54,220 bases of DNA from Micractinium sp. NFX-FRZ (taxonomy: Eukaryota > Chlorophyta > Trebouxiophyceae > Chlorellales > Chlorellaceae). Shown here one piece after another: positions 21,818-33,762 of this stretch; within the stretch, counting starts at the first letter, position 1; each line of letters begins with the position of its first letter. Below the pieces are notes generated by a model. The model was not told the origin of the DNA and did no database searches. It saw nothing but the letters and a program-made list of their open reading frames with translations. The DNA lies in the NCBI GenBank assembly GCA_029339195.1, contig JAPTJF010000429.1, forward strand, positions 1 to 54,220, written 5' to 3'. The position numbers were made by a program, and so were the translations under genes.

Positions 21818-23325
21818 TCAGTGGCCGCCGCCGGGGATGTAGTGTGCCAGGGGGGCGGAGAGGATGACGTTGCGGTAGTCATCCGGGTTTGTGACCACCG
21901 CCCACAGGAGCTCTGCACCAGGGGGTGCAGGGGGTCACGGGCAAGGCGGGTGGTGGTGAGGGAGGGTCAATGGGGTGGGCAGCGAGCTAGGCAGCCCTGC
22001 TGGTGGGCGGGAGTGGGCAGGTATGAATGGCTTGGGGCGGCCTGCCCTCCCTCCTGCATGCCCCCTGCTCTGCTGCGCTCTCATGCATGGCTCTCCCAAG
22101 TGCTCACTCAGGCCGCCGTTGGCTGCGAGGCCCTTGGCGGTCCACGGGTACTCAGGGGCAGCGTCAGTCATGTTGAACACGCCTGCAGGGGGGGAGGGCG
22201 TGGAGAGCACAGCACGAGGGTTGAGGCAGATGTTGGACGCACGTAGGGGCAGTGTGGAAGCAGGGGGGAGCAGGCAGCCGGGGCAGGGCGGGCGGGCAAG
22301 GGGTTGTAGCAGGGGAGCAGCGGTACGTTTTCGCTACATCCCACCCGGCAGGTTTACAGGAGCAGGCGCGGGCAGCCAGGCAGCCAGGCAGTTGCAGCTG
22401 CCTTCCTGCAGCAAGGGAAGCAGGCAGGCTGCCCCCAAGCCTGACATCCCCCACCCCACCCCACCCCACACTACACCCCCGCCCCACGCACCCTGCAGAG
22501 CGGCGGTGCCGTTGAAAGGGGTGGCCCACTCGTAGACAGTTGCCACCGTCTCGGCAGCGATCTCTGGGTTGCCAAACATGATGCGGGCAGAGGCCGCATC
22601 TGCCACGTTGGTCACATTCAGCTGCAGGGGACATTGGGGGGGCAGGAGGGCAGGAGTGAGGCCAGGCGGGCGAATGAGAGAGCAGGTGATCAGAGCAAGA
22701 GGGGGCAGGCCACCTGCCTGGGTTCCCTCCGGAGGCCACCTGCTGCCCCAGTAACAGCAGTGCACCGCCGACAATCTAGGGGGGGGGTGTGAGGAACGAT
22801 GCAGCACCGCCCACCCAAGGTTGCTGCCCACCTTCCAGTGCAGCTGGTCGTCATGTGTGTAAAAGTCCAGGAGGGCCGAGGCGTCGGGGGCATCAGGCGC
22901 CTGGTCGCCAAAGGGAACCATCTCAGACTTGAAGTAACTGTGTGGGGGACACAGGATGGAGGCGAAGACAAAGAGTTGAAAGCAAGGTGCAGCACGCTGT
23001 GAGGTGGGGCAGAAGCAGCAGGGGGAAATGCGGCAGGGCAACGCGGCGGCGGCCGGGCGGGGGGCAGATCGGCGGAGCCACCCATAGCGCTACCCACGGG
23101 GCCGCACCCACCCGGCCTGCCAGGACTCGATCCCGCTTCAATACACCGCGCACATGCGAAGATCTAGGGCGCAAAACGAGCACATGCTACGGCGCCCCTT
23201 CAACCGGGCGCATGCCTCTACAGGCCCGGCTGCTCTGTAGAGGGCACCGAGGCTCACGTGTGGGCGGTGGCGCTCTGGGCGGCCAGGAGCAGCGCACAGG
23301 CGCAGAGGGCGAACTTGGCGGCCAT
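21818..23325 (-). CDS. Small secreted protein with CHRD-like pattern
   Basis: Exons 23325-23258, 22937-22832, 22621-22492, 22182-22108 and 21912-21818 sum to 474 bases (157 residues), all phases consistent. The start has CACCATGG context. Signal peptide: MAAKFALCACALLLAAQSAT. The mature part reads ALLDFYTHDDQLHWK-LNVTNV, DAASARIMFGNPEIAAETVA, FNGTAALQGVFNMTDA and ends NPDDYRNVILSAPLAHYIPG. The order of a hydrophobic strand, an 'A..I..G' element, a 'G.f...D' element and a late 'Y.NV' element resembles CHRD domains, which occur in secreted proteins of many lineages, but the similarity is weak. N-glycosylation sequons NVT, NGT and NMT are present. A generic small secreted protein is the alternative. 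Confidence 0.62.
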
Positions 23326-23717
23326 GGTGCTGGGGCTGTTGGCCTCAAAACGCGAGCTTGCAGAGGGCGGAGGGGCTGTGCAGTTAGTGATGGGGTGGGA
23401 CACAATCCTGAGGAACGGCAACGGCGGAAATGCGCTGGGAGAGCAGGGGGGAGGCTTACATGGGGGATAAGTGTGTACCAGCACCGGTGTACCATGCGCG
23501 CATGCGCCTGGCACATGGTAGGGTTCAATCACAAAATTACAAAGGGTGAGGAGGGCCGGGGCTGGTCACCAACATGTTGCAAGGAATTGCCACGACAAGG
23601 AGGCAGGGGCGATGGCGTGCGCAGCCAAACCTCTGCTGCACACGCCGGCTGGTACACATCGGGGCATGCTGCCACCCGCCCAATCGTTTGCTTGTGCACC
23701 CCTCGTACCAGCGCCGC
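23326..23717. other. Interval between unknown mitochondrial-type gene and CHRD-like gene
   Basis: Both genes are on the minus strand. It holds the 3' UTR of the former (minus-strand TGTAA at 23537-23541) and the promoter of the latter. Confidence 0.5.
23537..23541 (-). terminator. Candidate TGTAA poly(A) signal
   Basis: Minus-strand TGTAA about 180 bases after the stop at 23718. Confidence 0.55.
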
Positions 23718-25214
23718 TCAGTCTGCCCCAGGCGTCTCATACTCGCTAGACAGCTGCAGGCCCTTCATCTCGCTGCCCTCCCCGAGCGTGTACACCCCGA
23801 CGCTGGCGCAGTCAATCGCCTTGCCTGCAGCGGCATGGGCGGGGGCGCGGTGACGACATGAGGGGTGAAAACCGCAGGGAGAAGGGCGAACACAGGTTGG
23901 GAGGGAGCAGGGCCGGCGGGGTGCAGGCCAAGCGAGAGGAGGACTGTGCTGCACGCTGCAAGAAACCCGAGCGGCACAGCGCCCCCGAGCGGCCAGCCGC
24001 GCTCAGCCCCGCCGCTCGCTGCCCAGCCCTTGCCCTCCCGCTCACCAGCAAACAGGAAGGGCAGCTCTGGTGTGGGCCACAGCCCCTCGCCGCTGCTGCC
24101 GCGCACATGCTGCATGAAGGCCAGCCAACTGCGGCCGCCCTCCAGCCCGGCGGCCACCTGCTTGCGGCTGGGCCGCTGTGCTGGCGGCGCGTCCAGGATG
24201 GCGGCCAGCTCGTGTTGGATGATAAGGGAGGTGAAGCCGGAGTGCACGGCGTGGCGCCCCACAAACTTGTATTGGAACAGCTCCCCCTGCTGGCCAAACC
24301 GCCAGTGGTTGCCTGCGGTGCAGGGGCGCAGTGCAGGGGGAGCAGGGGTGGGCAGGCAGGGCGACGCGGCGGGTCCCACGTCGGGCCCCAATGCCCCAAT
24401 GCTCCGCTACAGCCCAGCGAGGCACAGCGTTGCAACAAAATTGCTGCCCCCATGCACCCTAGGGCGCCCTGCAGCCTGCTTTTTGCCCCCACGCGACAGC
24501 TGAGCTGCGCCGCAGCCCTGCCGCCTGTGTGCGCGGGCACACTGATGGCACTCTGCAGCCTGCCTCCCGGCCGCCCTACTTCCCCAGCCCCTGCATCCCA
24601 TTCCCCCTGCTCCCCCAGCCCCTGCATCCCATCATCCCATTCCTCCTGCACCCCAGCCCCTGCATCCATCCCCACAGCACCCCGTGCCTCACCTGGGTCG
24701 TCGTGATCCGCCAGCTCCAGCCGCCCCGCATTCAGCTGCGCCAGCAGGCGGAAGGGCACTTGGAGCGGCACCCAGGGGTGCACCGAGGCAGGGTCCTCCG
24801 GGTTGCTGCTGGCGCTGTCGACTGCCGCCTTGAGCCGCTCTGGCTCGAGGACGAGCAGGGGATCGATAGCACACACTGCGGGGAGAGAGAGGAAGGGAAA
24901 TGCAAGCAAGCAGAGCACGCTGGAAGGCAGTGCATTGACATGCACAGCAGGCACGTGGAAGGAGTAGGGAAGGATTCGCTATGCATACGGGCAGGACTGT
25001 GGGATGGAGAAAGGAAAGTGAACACCTGGCAGCGCACGAGGCGGTGGAGGGCGAGCGGTGGATGGCGCCAGCGCCCGTACTCTCCCACAAGCCCCAGGCC
25101 TGGCCATCCAAACTCACCTTCTAACATCCCCGGTGTCGCTGAAGCTGCGTTGTTGTGTTGTCTGGACAGCAGCAATTGCCGCAAGGCTCTGCTGCCTGCT
25201 CGCGACAGTGCCAT
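23718..25214 (-). CDS. Unknown protein with mitochondrial-type N terminus
   Basis: Exons 25214-25118, 24875-24693, 24312-24046 and 23824-23718 sum to 654 bases (217 residues). All three introns are phase 1. The N terminus MALSRAGSRALRQLLLSRQ is Arg/Leu/Ser-rich with no acid, as in mitochondrial presequences. The body has IDPLLVLEPERLKAAVDSAS, HPWVPLQVPFRLLAQLNAGR, WRFGQQGELFQYKFVGRHAV, HSGFTSLIIQHELAAILDAP and ends LQLSSEYETPGAD. No membrane helix or catalytic motif is seen. I do not recognise the family. It starts 288 bases from the CstF-77 start on the other strand, so the two probably share a bidirectional promoter. Confidence 0.68.
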
Positions 25215-25502
25215 GGCTGGCGCTCCTTCACGCAAGCTAAAAATGGCTAGAATAATAGCCAGATCTATGTTCCTGAGCGATCGACAACAACCCGGTAGCG
25301 CCAGAAAGCAGGGAGACGCAGCACACAACCGGTTGCAACCTCTGAAAGGCCGGCTTTCTTCCGCCCGCCGCGGCTTTACCAAACGGCCATCGGCCGCTGC
25401 TGCAGACTCACCGGTTGCCAGATCGCTGTCAGACAGGGGGCACGGAGCTTGCAGCCTCGCTGCATGTGAAGCGGTGCTGCTTTCTGAGCTGCAAAGGCAG
25501 AA
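25215..25502. promoter_or_regulatory. Shared 288-bp region between divergent start codons
   Basis: Between the unknown mitochondrial-type gene (-) and CstF-77 (+). The short distance implies overlapping or bidirectional promoters. No specific element is recognised. Confidence 0.5.
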
Positions 25503-28500
25503 ATGAATGTCGAGAGAGTGGAAAAGCTGCGCAAGCGGGTGGCAAAGGACCCATACGATGCGGAAGCCTGGGAGGGGCTGGTGTCCGAGGCGGACCGGGC
25601 GCGGCGGGGGCAGGAGCGCAACGAAGCCATGGCGGCGGTGTATGAGGACCTGCTGAGCAAGTTTCCGACAGCCGTGAGTGGGGATAAGCAGCGGTGGGGC
25701 AAGTGACAGCACGAACACTGCCGCCGCCGCCGCTGCCGCCACCGCTTCTCTACACACACACACACACACACAGGCTCAGTCAGGCATGCCAGGCCTAGTG
25801 TGGGCTGCTCACTGCCGGCTGTGGAGTCTGTCAACGTGCACACACACACACGCAAACACACCGGTTTGTCGCAGGCGGGGTACTGGAGAGAGTATGCAGA
25901 CCAGCAGATGGGCTGCGCCGACGAGGCGGTCGTCAAGAGCGTGTTCTCCCGCTGCCTGCTCACCTGCCTCAGCGTCGACCTGTGGCGCTCATACCTCAAC
26001 TTCATCAAGCGGGCGAGTGGGAAATGGAGTGTGGTGGATGGCAAGGGCTACAAGGGGCAGGCTGTGTGCGGTTGGCGGCAACATGCTCCAGAGGGTGTCA
26101 AGCTGGCTGGCCCGCCCGCTGTGCTGCCTTGCTTGCCCTGTAAAGGCTGTGGCAAGCTTGAGGCAATGCGGGACAGCCAGGTGGTGCACACATGCATGCA
26201 CCACTGAATTTGTAAGCAGCGAGCTTGCTCTTATACGCCCCTGTTCCCACTGCGCCGCCGCCACTGCTGTACCGCTGCCTGCAGCTGAATGAGCCGCGGG
26301 GCGCAGAGGGCCTGCCCGAGATCCGGCAGGTGCGCTTTGCATGCTGCACGCTGTGCCCTCCCCCTGGGCTACTCCTTCCAGCAGTGTCGACGGCAGCCGC
26401 ACAGCTACTGCCGGCACAGCATCGGGACGTGCAGCAGCATGCACAGCTATGGGCGCCGGTTTCCCTCTGGCCCCCCACCTGCCCTCACTCGTCTGCCTCT
26501 CCTGTCCGCCCCAGCTGCGGTCCCCCCCTGCCCGTGCCCCTGCCCCGCACTGCTGGCCTCTCTGCCGCTGAGGCCGTCCGTCCCACCCTGCTCACATGCT
26601 CACCCAACCCACCCACCTCCACGGAACCAACGCTTGCCCCCCACCCCGCCCCACCCTCCCAGGCATATGAGTTCACTCTGGACCGGCTGGGGCAGGACTC
26701 TGCCTGCGGCGGCGTCTGGCTCGAGTACATCGCATTCCTGCAGGTGGTAGTGTATGTATGTGTGTGTGTGTGTGTGTGTGCGTGCGTGCTGGCACGGCGT
26801 GCCAAGTGACTGCACAGCGTGCTCGCCTGTCGCCAGCTGTGGGTGTGCTGGGGCGGTGGGGCTGGTGGGGCTTGGTATGGTGCGGGGTGCCTGCCTGATG
26901 GGTAACACTTTCCCGGCACCTGTGTCCCCCCCTCCCCTGCAGGCGCCACGCCAGGGCAGCCCCGAGTATGCGGCAGTGTTTGGAGCGGCGTTAGAGGGGC
27001 AGGTGGGGCAGGGGGTCGTGCTGGGCGGGCAGCAGTGGGTGCCGTTGCACGATGGGTACTGCCGCTGGGCCTTTTTTCTTTCTTGCCATCATGCGGCCCT
27101 CTGCAGGCTCTCTTACAAAACAGTATAGTGCATACACAGTACAGCACACACCCTGTTCATTCACGTCCTTGCATCTTCCGGCACCCGTGCATTGCTATCG
27201 CTGCAAGTGCAGGAGGAGTCAGCCAAGGCGGCTGCGATGCGTCGCGCCTACCAGCGTGCCCTGCTGGTCCCCTCCCCCCAGCTGGAAGGGCTGTGGCGGG
27301 GGTACGAGGGCTTTGAGATGGGGGGCAGCAACAAGCAGCTGGCGCGGCGGCTGCTGGACGAGTGGCGGCCGCGCTACCAAGCGGGTGAGTGAGTGAGAGG
27401 GGGGGCGCCGAGTGTGGTGCGGTGCTGGGCAGGCAGGAGCGTGCTGCTGCGTGCATGTTGGCTGGCCGCGCAGCTGCATAGGGCAGCCTTGGGCAAGCAG
27501 CAGTCCAGTTGCCCCTCTGTTGGCTCTTGCCATGTACTGCCTCCTCTGACCAAGCCACACCAGCCTGCTCCCGCCTCACTCGACGTGCCCTGCTCCTCTC
27601 CCCTCCCACGCCCCACCGCCCACCCGTGTGCAGCACGCGGGCTGCTGCGCGACCGTGAGGGCTGGCTGGGCAAGCTGAACCTAAAGGCGATGGCGCTGCC
27701 GCCCGGGCGTGGCGGCTTCACGCAGCAGCAGCAGGCGGGGCTGTGGCGGGAGTACTTGGAGTGGGAGGCGGGCAACCCGCAGCACCTGGATGAGGCAACC
27801 TACGTCGCCAGGTCAGCAGGGGGAGGCGGCGGGGGCTGAGCTGCGGCGCGTGCAAGCACCACACACACGGCGCTCCCCAAGCCAATTCCCCCGCTCCGCT
27901 CAACCGTCGCTTCTGCCCACGAGTGCCCACTGCCAACAGTGTCTGCTCCCCGCCCTGCTGCACTGCACTGCACTCACTGCCACCATGCGCCCCGCGCCCA
28001 TCCCCACTCCTCGTTCTCATGTGCAGGGTGTCCCTGGCCTTTGAGCAGGCGCTCATGGTGCTGTTCCACTACCCTGATGTGTGGCTGGAGTTTGCGCGCT
28101 GGCACCAGCAGGGCGGCGGCGGCGGCCCCGCCGCCGCGCTGGCGGTGCTGGAGAAGGGGCGGGGCGCGCTGCCGGCGGCCCTGGTGCTGCACTTTGCGGC
28201 GGCGGACCTGCAGGAGAGCCTGGGCAACGTGGGGGCAGCCAAGGCGGTGTACGAGGAGCTGGTGGAAGGGTTGAGGGCGCCAGAGGAGGCGGCCGCCTCG
28301 GCTGGTGGGACGGCAGCAGCAGCAGCGGCGGCGCCTTCGGCGCCTGCAGCCGCTGCTGCCAACGTTGTTGCTGCAGATTCCAAGGCTGAGCCTGCGCCGG
28401 CGGCAGCGGCTGTTGAGGATGAGGCAGGCGCCGCGGCGGAGGGAGCGGAGGCGGCTGCTCCTGCCGACGGTGCGCAGCAGGCGCCGGCAGGAGCGGAGCA

Positions 28501-31500
28501 GCCAGCAGCGGCCGGCGAGGCGGCGGCCGCGCAGCAGGAGCAGCAGCACGTGAAGCAGGAGGCCGCGGAGGTGAAGCAGGAGGCGGCGGCCGCTGCTGCA
28601 GTGGCACATGAGCAGCAGGCGCAGCAGGCTGCCAGCGGCATCCAGCTCAGCGAGGACGCCGGCACGCTGGCCTGGATTCAGTACATGCGGTTTGCACGGC
28701 GCACAGAGGGCATCATGGCGGCTCGCAAGGTGAGCCACCAGCGTGTCCTCACCGAGCGTATGGGTGGAGTGAGGTGGTTCTTGACAGCTGGAATGGGCCT
28801 GGGTTCAGCACCTGCAGTGTCCATGGGCCTGCGTTACTTCAACGCGGGTTGCGAGGCATATTAAGGCACATGCGAGGTGAGCCAGCGCGTGTTGTTTTGT
28901 GGTTCAAGGAGCAGCTGGCAGGCTGGGTGGAGGCCTGTGGGCAGGGCGTTGCTGGCCGGAGCACGACGGGGTCTGGGTGGCTATGCCTGCTCACTGACAC
29001 CTGCTGCTGCTGCCTGCTGCTGCTTGCTGCCGCTTGCTTGCAATGCTGCACCCTGCTGCTTATGCGGTGGCGCTCCCTCCCTGCCTCAGCTCACCGGCCC
29101 ACACTCTTGCCCCTGCTCCGCCCCTCCCTGCCGCCCCCCTGGCAGCTCTTCATGCGCGCGCGCAAGTGGCCGGGCACGCGGTGGCAGGCGTATGCCGCCT
29201 CTGCGCTCATGGAGTGGCGGCACGAGGCCAAGGAGACCATTCCCCGCAACATCTTTGAGCTGGGCCTCAAGAGCTTCCTGGGGCAGGCGGGCCTGGTGCT
29301 GGCATACTCGCAGTTCCTGCTGGGTGAGCGGGCTGGGCTGAGCGGCTGGCTGGTGTGTGTCTTTGTGTGCGAGCAAGGTGTATGTGTGTGGGTGACGAGT
29401 GCTGGCGCAGTCTCTGGTACTGCTGGGACAAGCGGGTGGGCGGGTGTCATGTTGCAACCGGGTGGCATGCGTGACCCAAGCCAAAATGTCCCCCTGCTGG
29501 CCCCGCTTGCAGGCCTGGCGGGATACAGTCCCACCCCAGCCCTACATATAGCGCTCTCTCACCGCTAAGAGCATGCGCTAACCGCCTGTCCACCCACCAG
29601 CTCACTCAGACTGCCCCCCACCTGGGCCCCTCCCCACACCCACAGGCCTGGGTGATGTGTCCAACACCCGTGCCCTGTTTGAGCGCGCGCTCACCGCCAC
29701 AGCCCCCGAAGAGGCGGCGCCCCTGTGGGACGCCTACGTCGAGCTGGAATATGATGTGGGCACCCTGGCAGCGGCCGCAGCGGTGGAGCAGCGGCGACGG
29801 GAGGCGGCGGCGGCGCTACGCGAGGCGGCTGCTGCCGCAGCTGCAGGGGCGGCGCTGGACGGCAAGCAGCCGGCAGTGGCGGCGCCCAAGCAGGTGCGTC
29901 ACGGTGCGGTTGGGGGCGAGGTGCATGGAGCGGGCACGGTTGACGGCGACAGCTCCAGGCTGTGGGTGCGCCAGTGTGTGCTGTGCAGTGTGTGTGCGTT
30001 CTGGTGTGTGTTTCAACGAGCAACACACCACAAAAAGCAGCGTGCTTATGTCACACCGCATGTTGTACGCCCTCCACCAGCAGGAGCACGAGGCGCTGCG
30101 CCTGGCGCTCCTCAAGTACCAAGTGCTGGGGCTGTGGCCCGCCTCGGATGTGCAGCGCCTGCACTTTGAGCGGCTGCTGGGGCAGGCGCCCGCCATTGAG
30201 GTATGAGCGGGCTGAAGTGCAGGGGCGGGGCGGGGGCAGGAGGGAGGCTGGGAGCTGAGGTTGGTACATGAGGCCGAGGTCAACAGAGTGGGGCACGCGG
30301 GAGTGCGGGGGGCGGGGTGCTTGGCGGCCTTTTTGTAGAGTGGTGCGCACCAGCGGGTGTTGCAATGGGCAGCTGGATGCAGCACAGCAGTGTAGGAGCT
30401 CACCTGCAGTGGTGGAGCCCAGCAGTGCGTGCATTATTGCCTGCTGGCCTCCCAGCAAAAGGGAGCTCACCTGACTGTTTACTGGACGTCCTGACCTCTT
30501 GCCTCCTGCTGCTGCTTGCTGCTGCCCACTTCCGGCCTTGGCTGCAGGGCGGCGAGCCGCGGCCGCGGGAGCCCGACAGCGGCCGCCGGGAGCGGGAGCG
30601 CGGCGCAGATCGGGAGAAGGACCGCGAGCGGGAGCGGGAGCGGGAGCCGCGGCGGCACAGCGACCGCGCGGCGTCGCCGCCGCGCCGCGCTGCCGGCCAC
30701 GCGCCGCGCTCGCCGCAGCGGGAAGCAGAACCGATTCGGCTCAGCCGGGAGCTGGCGCAGCTGATGAGCCAGCTGCCGCCACCGCACAAGCGTGAGCCGC
30801 CGCTGCCTCCGGCCAGCTGCCTGCCTGGGTTGCACGTTCGGCGGGGCTGCAGGCGGTGGGACGCATGCTGCCGCTGCTTCAGCACTGCTGCCTGCTCTTG
30901 ATGCAGCTTCCCCTGGCCCGCAGCCAGGGCTGGTCACGGCTGGTCACCCCTGGCCTCACCCCCTCCTTCTTCCCCTCCTTCCCGGTGCCACCGCTCCGCT
31001 TCAACCATCCCTGGCAGCCCCCACCCTGCTCTCCCCCGCTCTGTGTGCAGTGGACGGCCCCATCCCAGATGTGGAGCGCGTGGTGCAGGTCATCCTGGCA
31101 GCAGACTTCTCCCCAGACGGCATCGTCAACCACGAGATTGCCGCCGCACGGGAGCGCCGGCGGCAGCGCCGCCTGGCGGAGACGGGCGGCGCCGGCCCGC
31201 CGCCCGGCGGCGCAGGCGGCCCACCCGGCGGCGCCGGCTACGGGGGCCCGGGCGGCGCCGGCGGCATGGTGGGGCAGAAGCGCAAGGCCGGCGTGGCGGA
31301 TTATGACAGCGGCAGCGACAGCGACTATGAGGGGGAGGGGCACCACCAGCACCACCACCAGCATCACAACCAACAGGCGCCGCAGCAGCAGCACTATGAC
31401 GGCGGGGCCGCTGGGCAGGGAGCACCTGCTGCTGGCGGCCCCGGCGGCGCTCCGGATGCCGGGTTTGGCGGCGGCGGCCTCGACATCTACCGCATGCGCC

Positions 31501-31520
31501 GCAAGCAGCAGCGAGCCTGA
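25503..31520 (+). CDS. CSTF3: Cleavage stimulation factor subunit 3 (CstF-77 / Rna14-type)
   Basis: Thirteen exons: 25503-25673, 25875-26012, 26285-26329, 26663-26743, 26943-27002, 27213-27384, 27634-27811, 28027-28729, 29146-29323, 29646-29893, 30084-30200, 30548-30791 and 31051-31520. They sum to 2805 bases (934 residues). It has HAT repeats of the Suf domain: AEAWEGLVSEADRARRGQER, AGYWREYADQQMGC, SVDLWRSYLNFIKR, AYEFTLDRLGQD, VWLEYIAFLQ, LWREYLEWEAGNP, HYPDVWLEFARWHQQ, RNIFELGLKSFLGQ and SNTRALFERALTA. The C-terminal Rna14-like helix reads IPDVERVVQVILAADF. CstF-77 is the dimeric scaffold that joins CstF-50 and CstF-64 on pre-mRNA at the poly(A) site in the nucleus. Exon 8 carries a lineage-specific Ala/Glu/Gln-rich insert of about 110 residues, and exon 12 an Arg/Glu-rich stretch. 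The protein ends after a Gly-rich and His/Gln-rich tail with DIYRMRRKQQRA. Intron 2 appears to use a GC donor. Confidence 0.93.
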
Positions 31521-32349
31521 GAGGCAGCCACTGCATGTGGCCTGGGTGCAAGCCATGCATGCTGCACGCCATGCTCCCCACTGGTGTCAGCCAGCCTGCG
31601 CTGTTGTCTGGGAAGCGCCCTGTAAGCTGCGCTCTGTTGAATACCAGCTGTCCGCTGCATGCGAAGGCTTACACATGTGCTGCGCACAACATTCGGTGCA
31701 CAGGCACTGTGCAGAGGGGGCGGCAGGGACACGCATGGCATGAACCTGCCAGGCACCGCCCCAGCTGTTCCAAGCGGCGCCAAGCAAGTGGCACCATGAG
31801 CAGCTGGGGCCAAGGCAGTGTGGCGGGTGGGTTGAGTGGCAGCTGAGGATTGAGGAATTAGGAAGTGGGGCGGTGCGGCAGTACGGCAAGGAAGCAGGGT
31901 GTTGTTGGGTGGTGCTGGGCAGTGCGCAGTCACGAAGCACAATTTTTGTGATGCACTGTCCAATGGAAGGCTGATGGGTCAGGCGGGTATTGCTGCGGGG
32001 TGGGGCTGTGCACCCAGAAAATCGCAAACGCTGGGGGCAGGCAAGCATGGCGTGCTGGGAGCGCACCCGACAAGCAACAGCAGGCGTGGGTGTGGTCAGG
32101 CAATAAAGTGTTAGTCGGTCAGTCAGTCACCCATGCCGGCACCCCTTCCGTCACTGCCGGCGGCGAGTAAAGAGCCCCAAACTATTGTCGGTGTTGTAAG
32201 TTGTCGATGCTTCTGTTTACGAGGGCATGAAATCAACTCCGCTGCAGCCGAAGGTGGGGTGCCCCAGCAGGCGGGCACGCCACAGCTGAGCGCTGCCCGT
32301 GCCGCAAGCCATGCCGCAAGCCGACAGGGGGCCCGCCGCTGCCTGGGCC
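31521..32349. other. Interval between convergent CstF-77 and KTP-tail membrane protein genes
   Basis: Starts with the CstF-77 3' UTR, with TGTAA at 31621-31625 about 100 bases after the stop. The remainder holds no splice-supported coding frame; a second plus-strand TGTAA lies near 32195. Confidence 0.5.
31621..31625 (+). terminator. Candidate TGTAA poly(A) signal of CstF-77
   Basis: Plus-strand TGTAA 101 bases after the stop codon of the CstF-77 gene. Confidence 0.6.
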
Positions 32350-33410
32350 TCACTTGGCGGGGGTCTTGGCGGCCGCGGCCCGCCGCGTCCGCGTGGTCAT
32401 GGGCTCCACGGTGGCAGGGGTCTTGGCAGCAGCTGCCCTGCAGCTCACATACACCATAGCGGGGAGGCATAGCCAGCTCAGCTTCAAGGCAGGGCTGACG
32501 TGCACATTTAGGAGGGTGTATACAACATGCACCATCCTCAGCATTTGCAGATCGTGCTTCGACATCTGACCCGCCGTACAGGCAGCCCGCAGCAGCAGCC
32601 GATGCCAAGGGAGAGAGAGAAGGTGCAACACGCCACTCGCCGGCCACCGCACCCCCGCAGTGCAGCGGCAGTCGTGCAATGACGCACCGCGTGGCACGCG
32701 CACGGGTGGGCTTGGGGGTCACTGTTTCCGCCTCCTTCTCCTTGGGAGCAGTCTTGGGGGTGCGCTGCAGAGGGTGGGGTGAAGCAGAGGCCAGTGGGCA
32801 GCCTGCGGCAGAGGCGACACAAAGCACACGGCGGCCACGCCCCAGCGGCGGCCCCAGACTGGTCGTCAAGTGCGGGCGCACCCAGGCGGCGCCTGGCGCA
32901 ATTTCTTCCCAGTTCAAAACAACGTCAATTGGCGCCGACAGGAGGCTGCCAGCTGCCAGCCGCCGGGCCAACGGTCGCCCTTTGCGAGGGCGCTCGGCCG
33001 GCTCACCGTGGCGCGTGGGGTCTTGGCGGGGGTTGCCGCGTCGGGGGTGAAGTGCTCTGGCTGCTTGTGCGACCTGCGAGCGGCGAAGCCGGCCAGCGGA
33101 GCGGCGTCATGCAATGCGATCGACAGGCACGGACAGCCAGCTGTCAGGCGCCCTCTTGCTCCTTTGCCCACACCCAGGGCTCCCCAACAAGCCCAGTTGC
33201 TCACCTGGTGGAGCGCCGCACGCCGCCCTCGAAAACTGTGCCACCGGCCTCCTTCTTCTGCTGCCGCTCGCCTGCCGCTGCGCACCAGTACAGCAGACCG
33301 ATACAGAGTACCAGGCCCGCCAGGCTGCCCGCCAGGGGCACCGCAAGAGGGTCGGCGAGGCCTGCCTTCACCACAGCCTGCAGCTTGGCAACCACTTGTT
33401 GGGCGTCCAT
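32350..33410 (-). CDS. Single-span membrane protein with basic KTP-repeat tail, unknown function
   Basis: Exons 33410-33205, 33073-33007, 32764-32688 and 32437-32350 sum to 438 bases (145 residues) in phase. Residues 1-25 form an amphipathic segment (MDAQQVVAKLQAVVKAGLAD). A membrane helix follows (AGSLAGLVLCIGLLYWCAAA), then a basic tail of about 90 residues: RSTRSHKQPEHFTP, ATPAKTPRATRTPKTAPKEK, TPKPTRARATRAAAKTPATV and TRTRRAAAAKTPAK-stop. The Ala/Lys/Thr/Pro composition is like linker-histone tails, yet the helix argues for a membrane protein with this tail on one side, perhaps ER or nuclear envelope. No family recognised. Confidence 0.66.
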
Positions 33411-33762
33411 GGCTGCGATGTGTGGTTTGCACAGTGCAATTGGCGGGAAGGCGAGCAAGGAGGGTGAATGGCACCCGGGGCTGCACCCTGAAATGTTGAA
33501 ACGGCGGGTGGAAAGGACCGGCGCCACAATCATTTCCCAGCTCTGCGCCTCCCATCGACGCTCGTCCCCGATCGGTGAGCGGTACTGGCACAGTGGAGGG
33601 CTCATGTGCGGTCCTTGGCGGCAACTTGCAAGCCGGCTCCGTCAGTCCGACTGTCGACACTTCCCCATGGCAGAAACCCTACCTTGTTTGTCCCTCCTGC
33701 TCCCTCCAGGCCACAGGGCGGCCTTGCGAAGCAAGCTGCAGGAGCAGAAGGTTCCTCACGAC
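33411..33762. promoter_or_regulatory. Divergent region with conserved upstream elements of the first six-Cys gene
   Basis: A 352-base gap between opposed starts. On the plus strand it carries GGTGGAAAG at 33507-33515 and GGGCTCATGTGCG at 33598-33610, both found at like distances before the other two array genes. Confidence 0.6.

Noticed and set aside
27974..28738. Long minus-strand frame opposite CstF-77 exon 8
   Set aside because: Complement of the low-complexity Ala-rich insert; no start or splice support.
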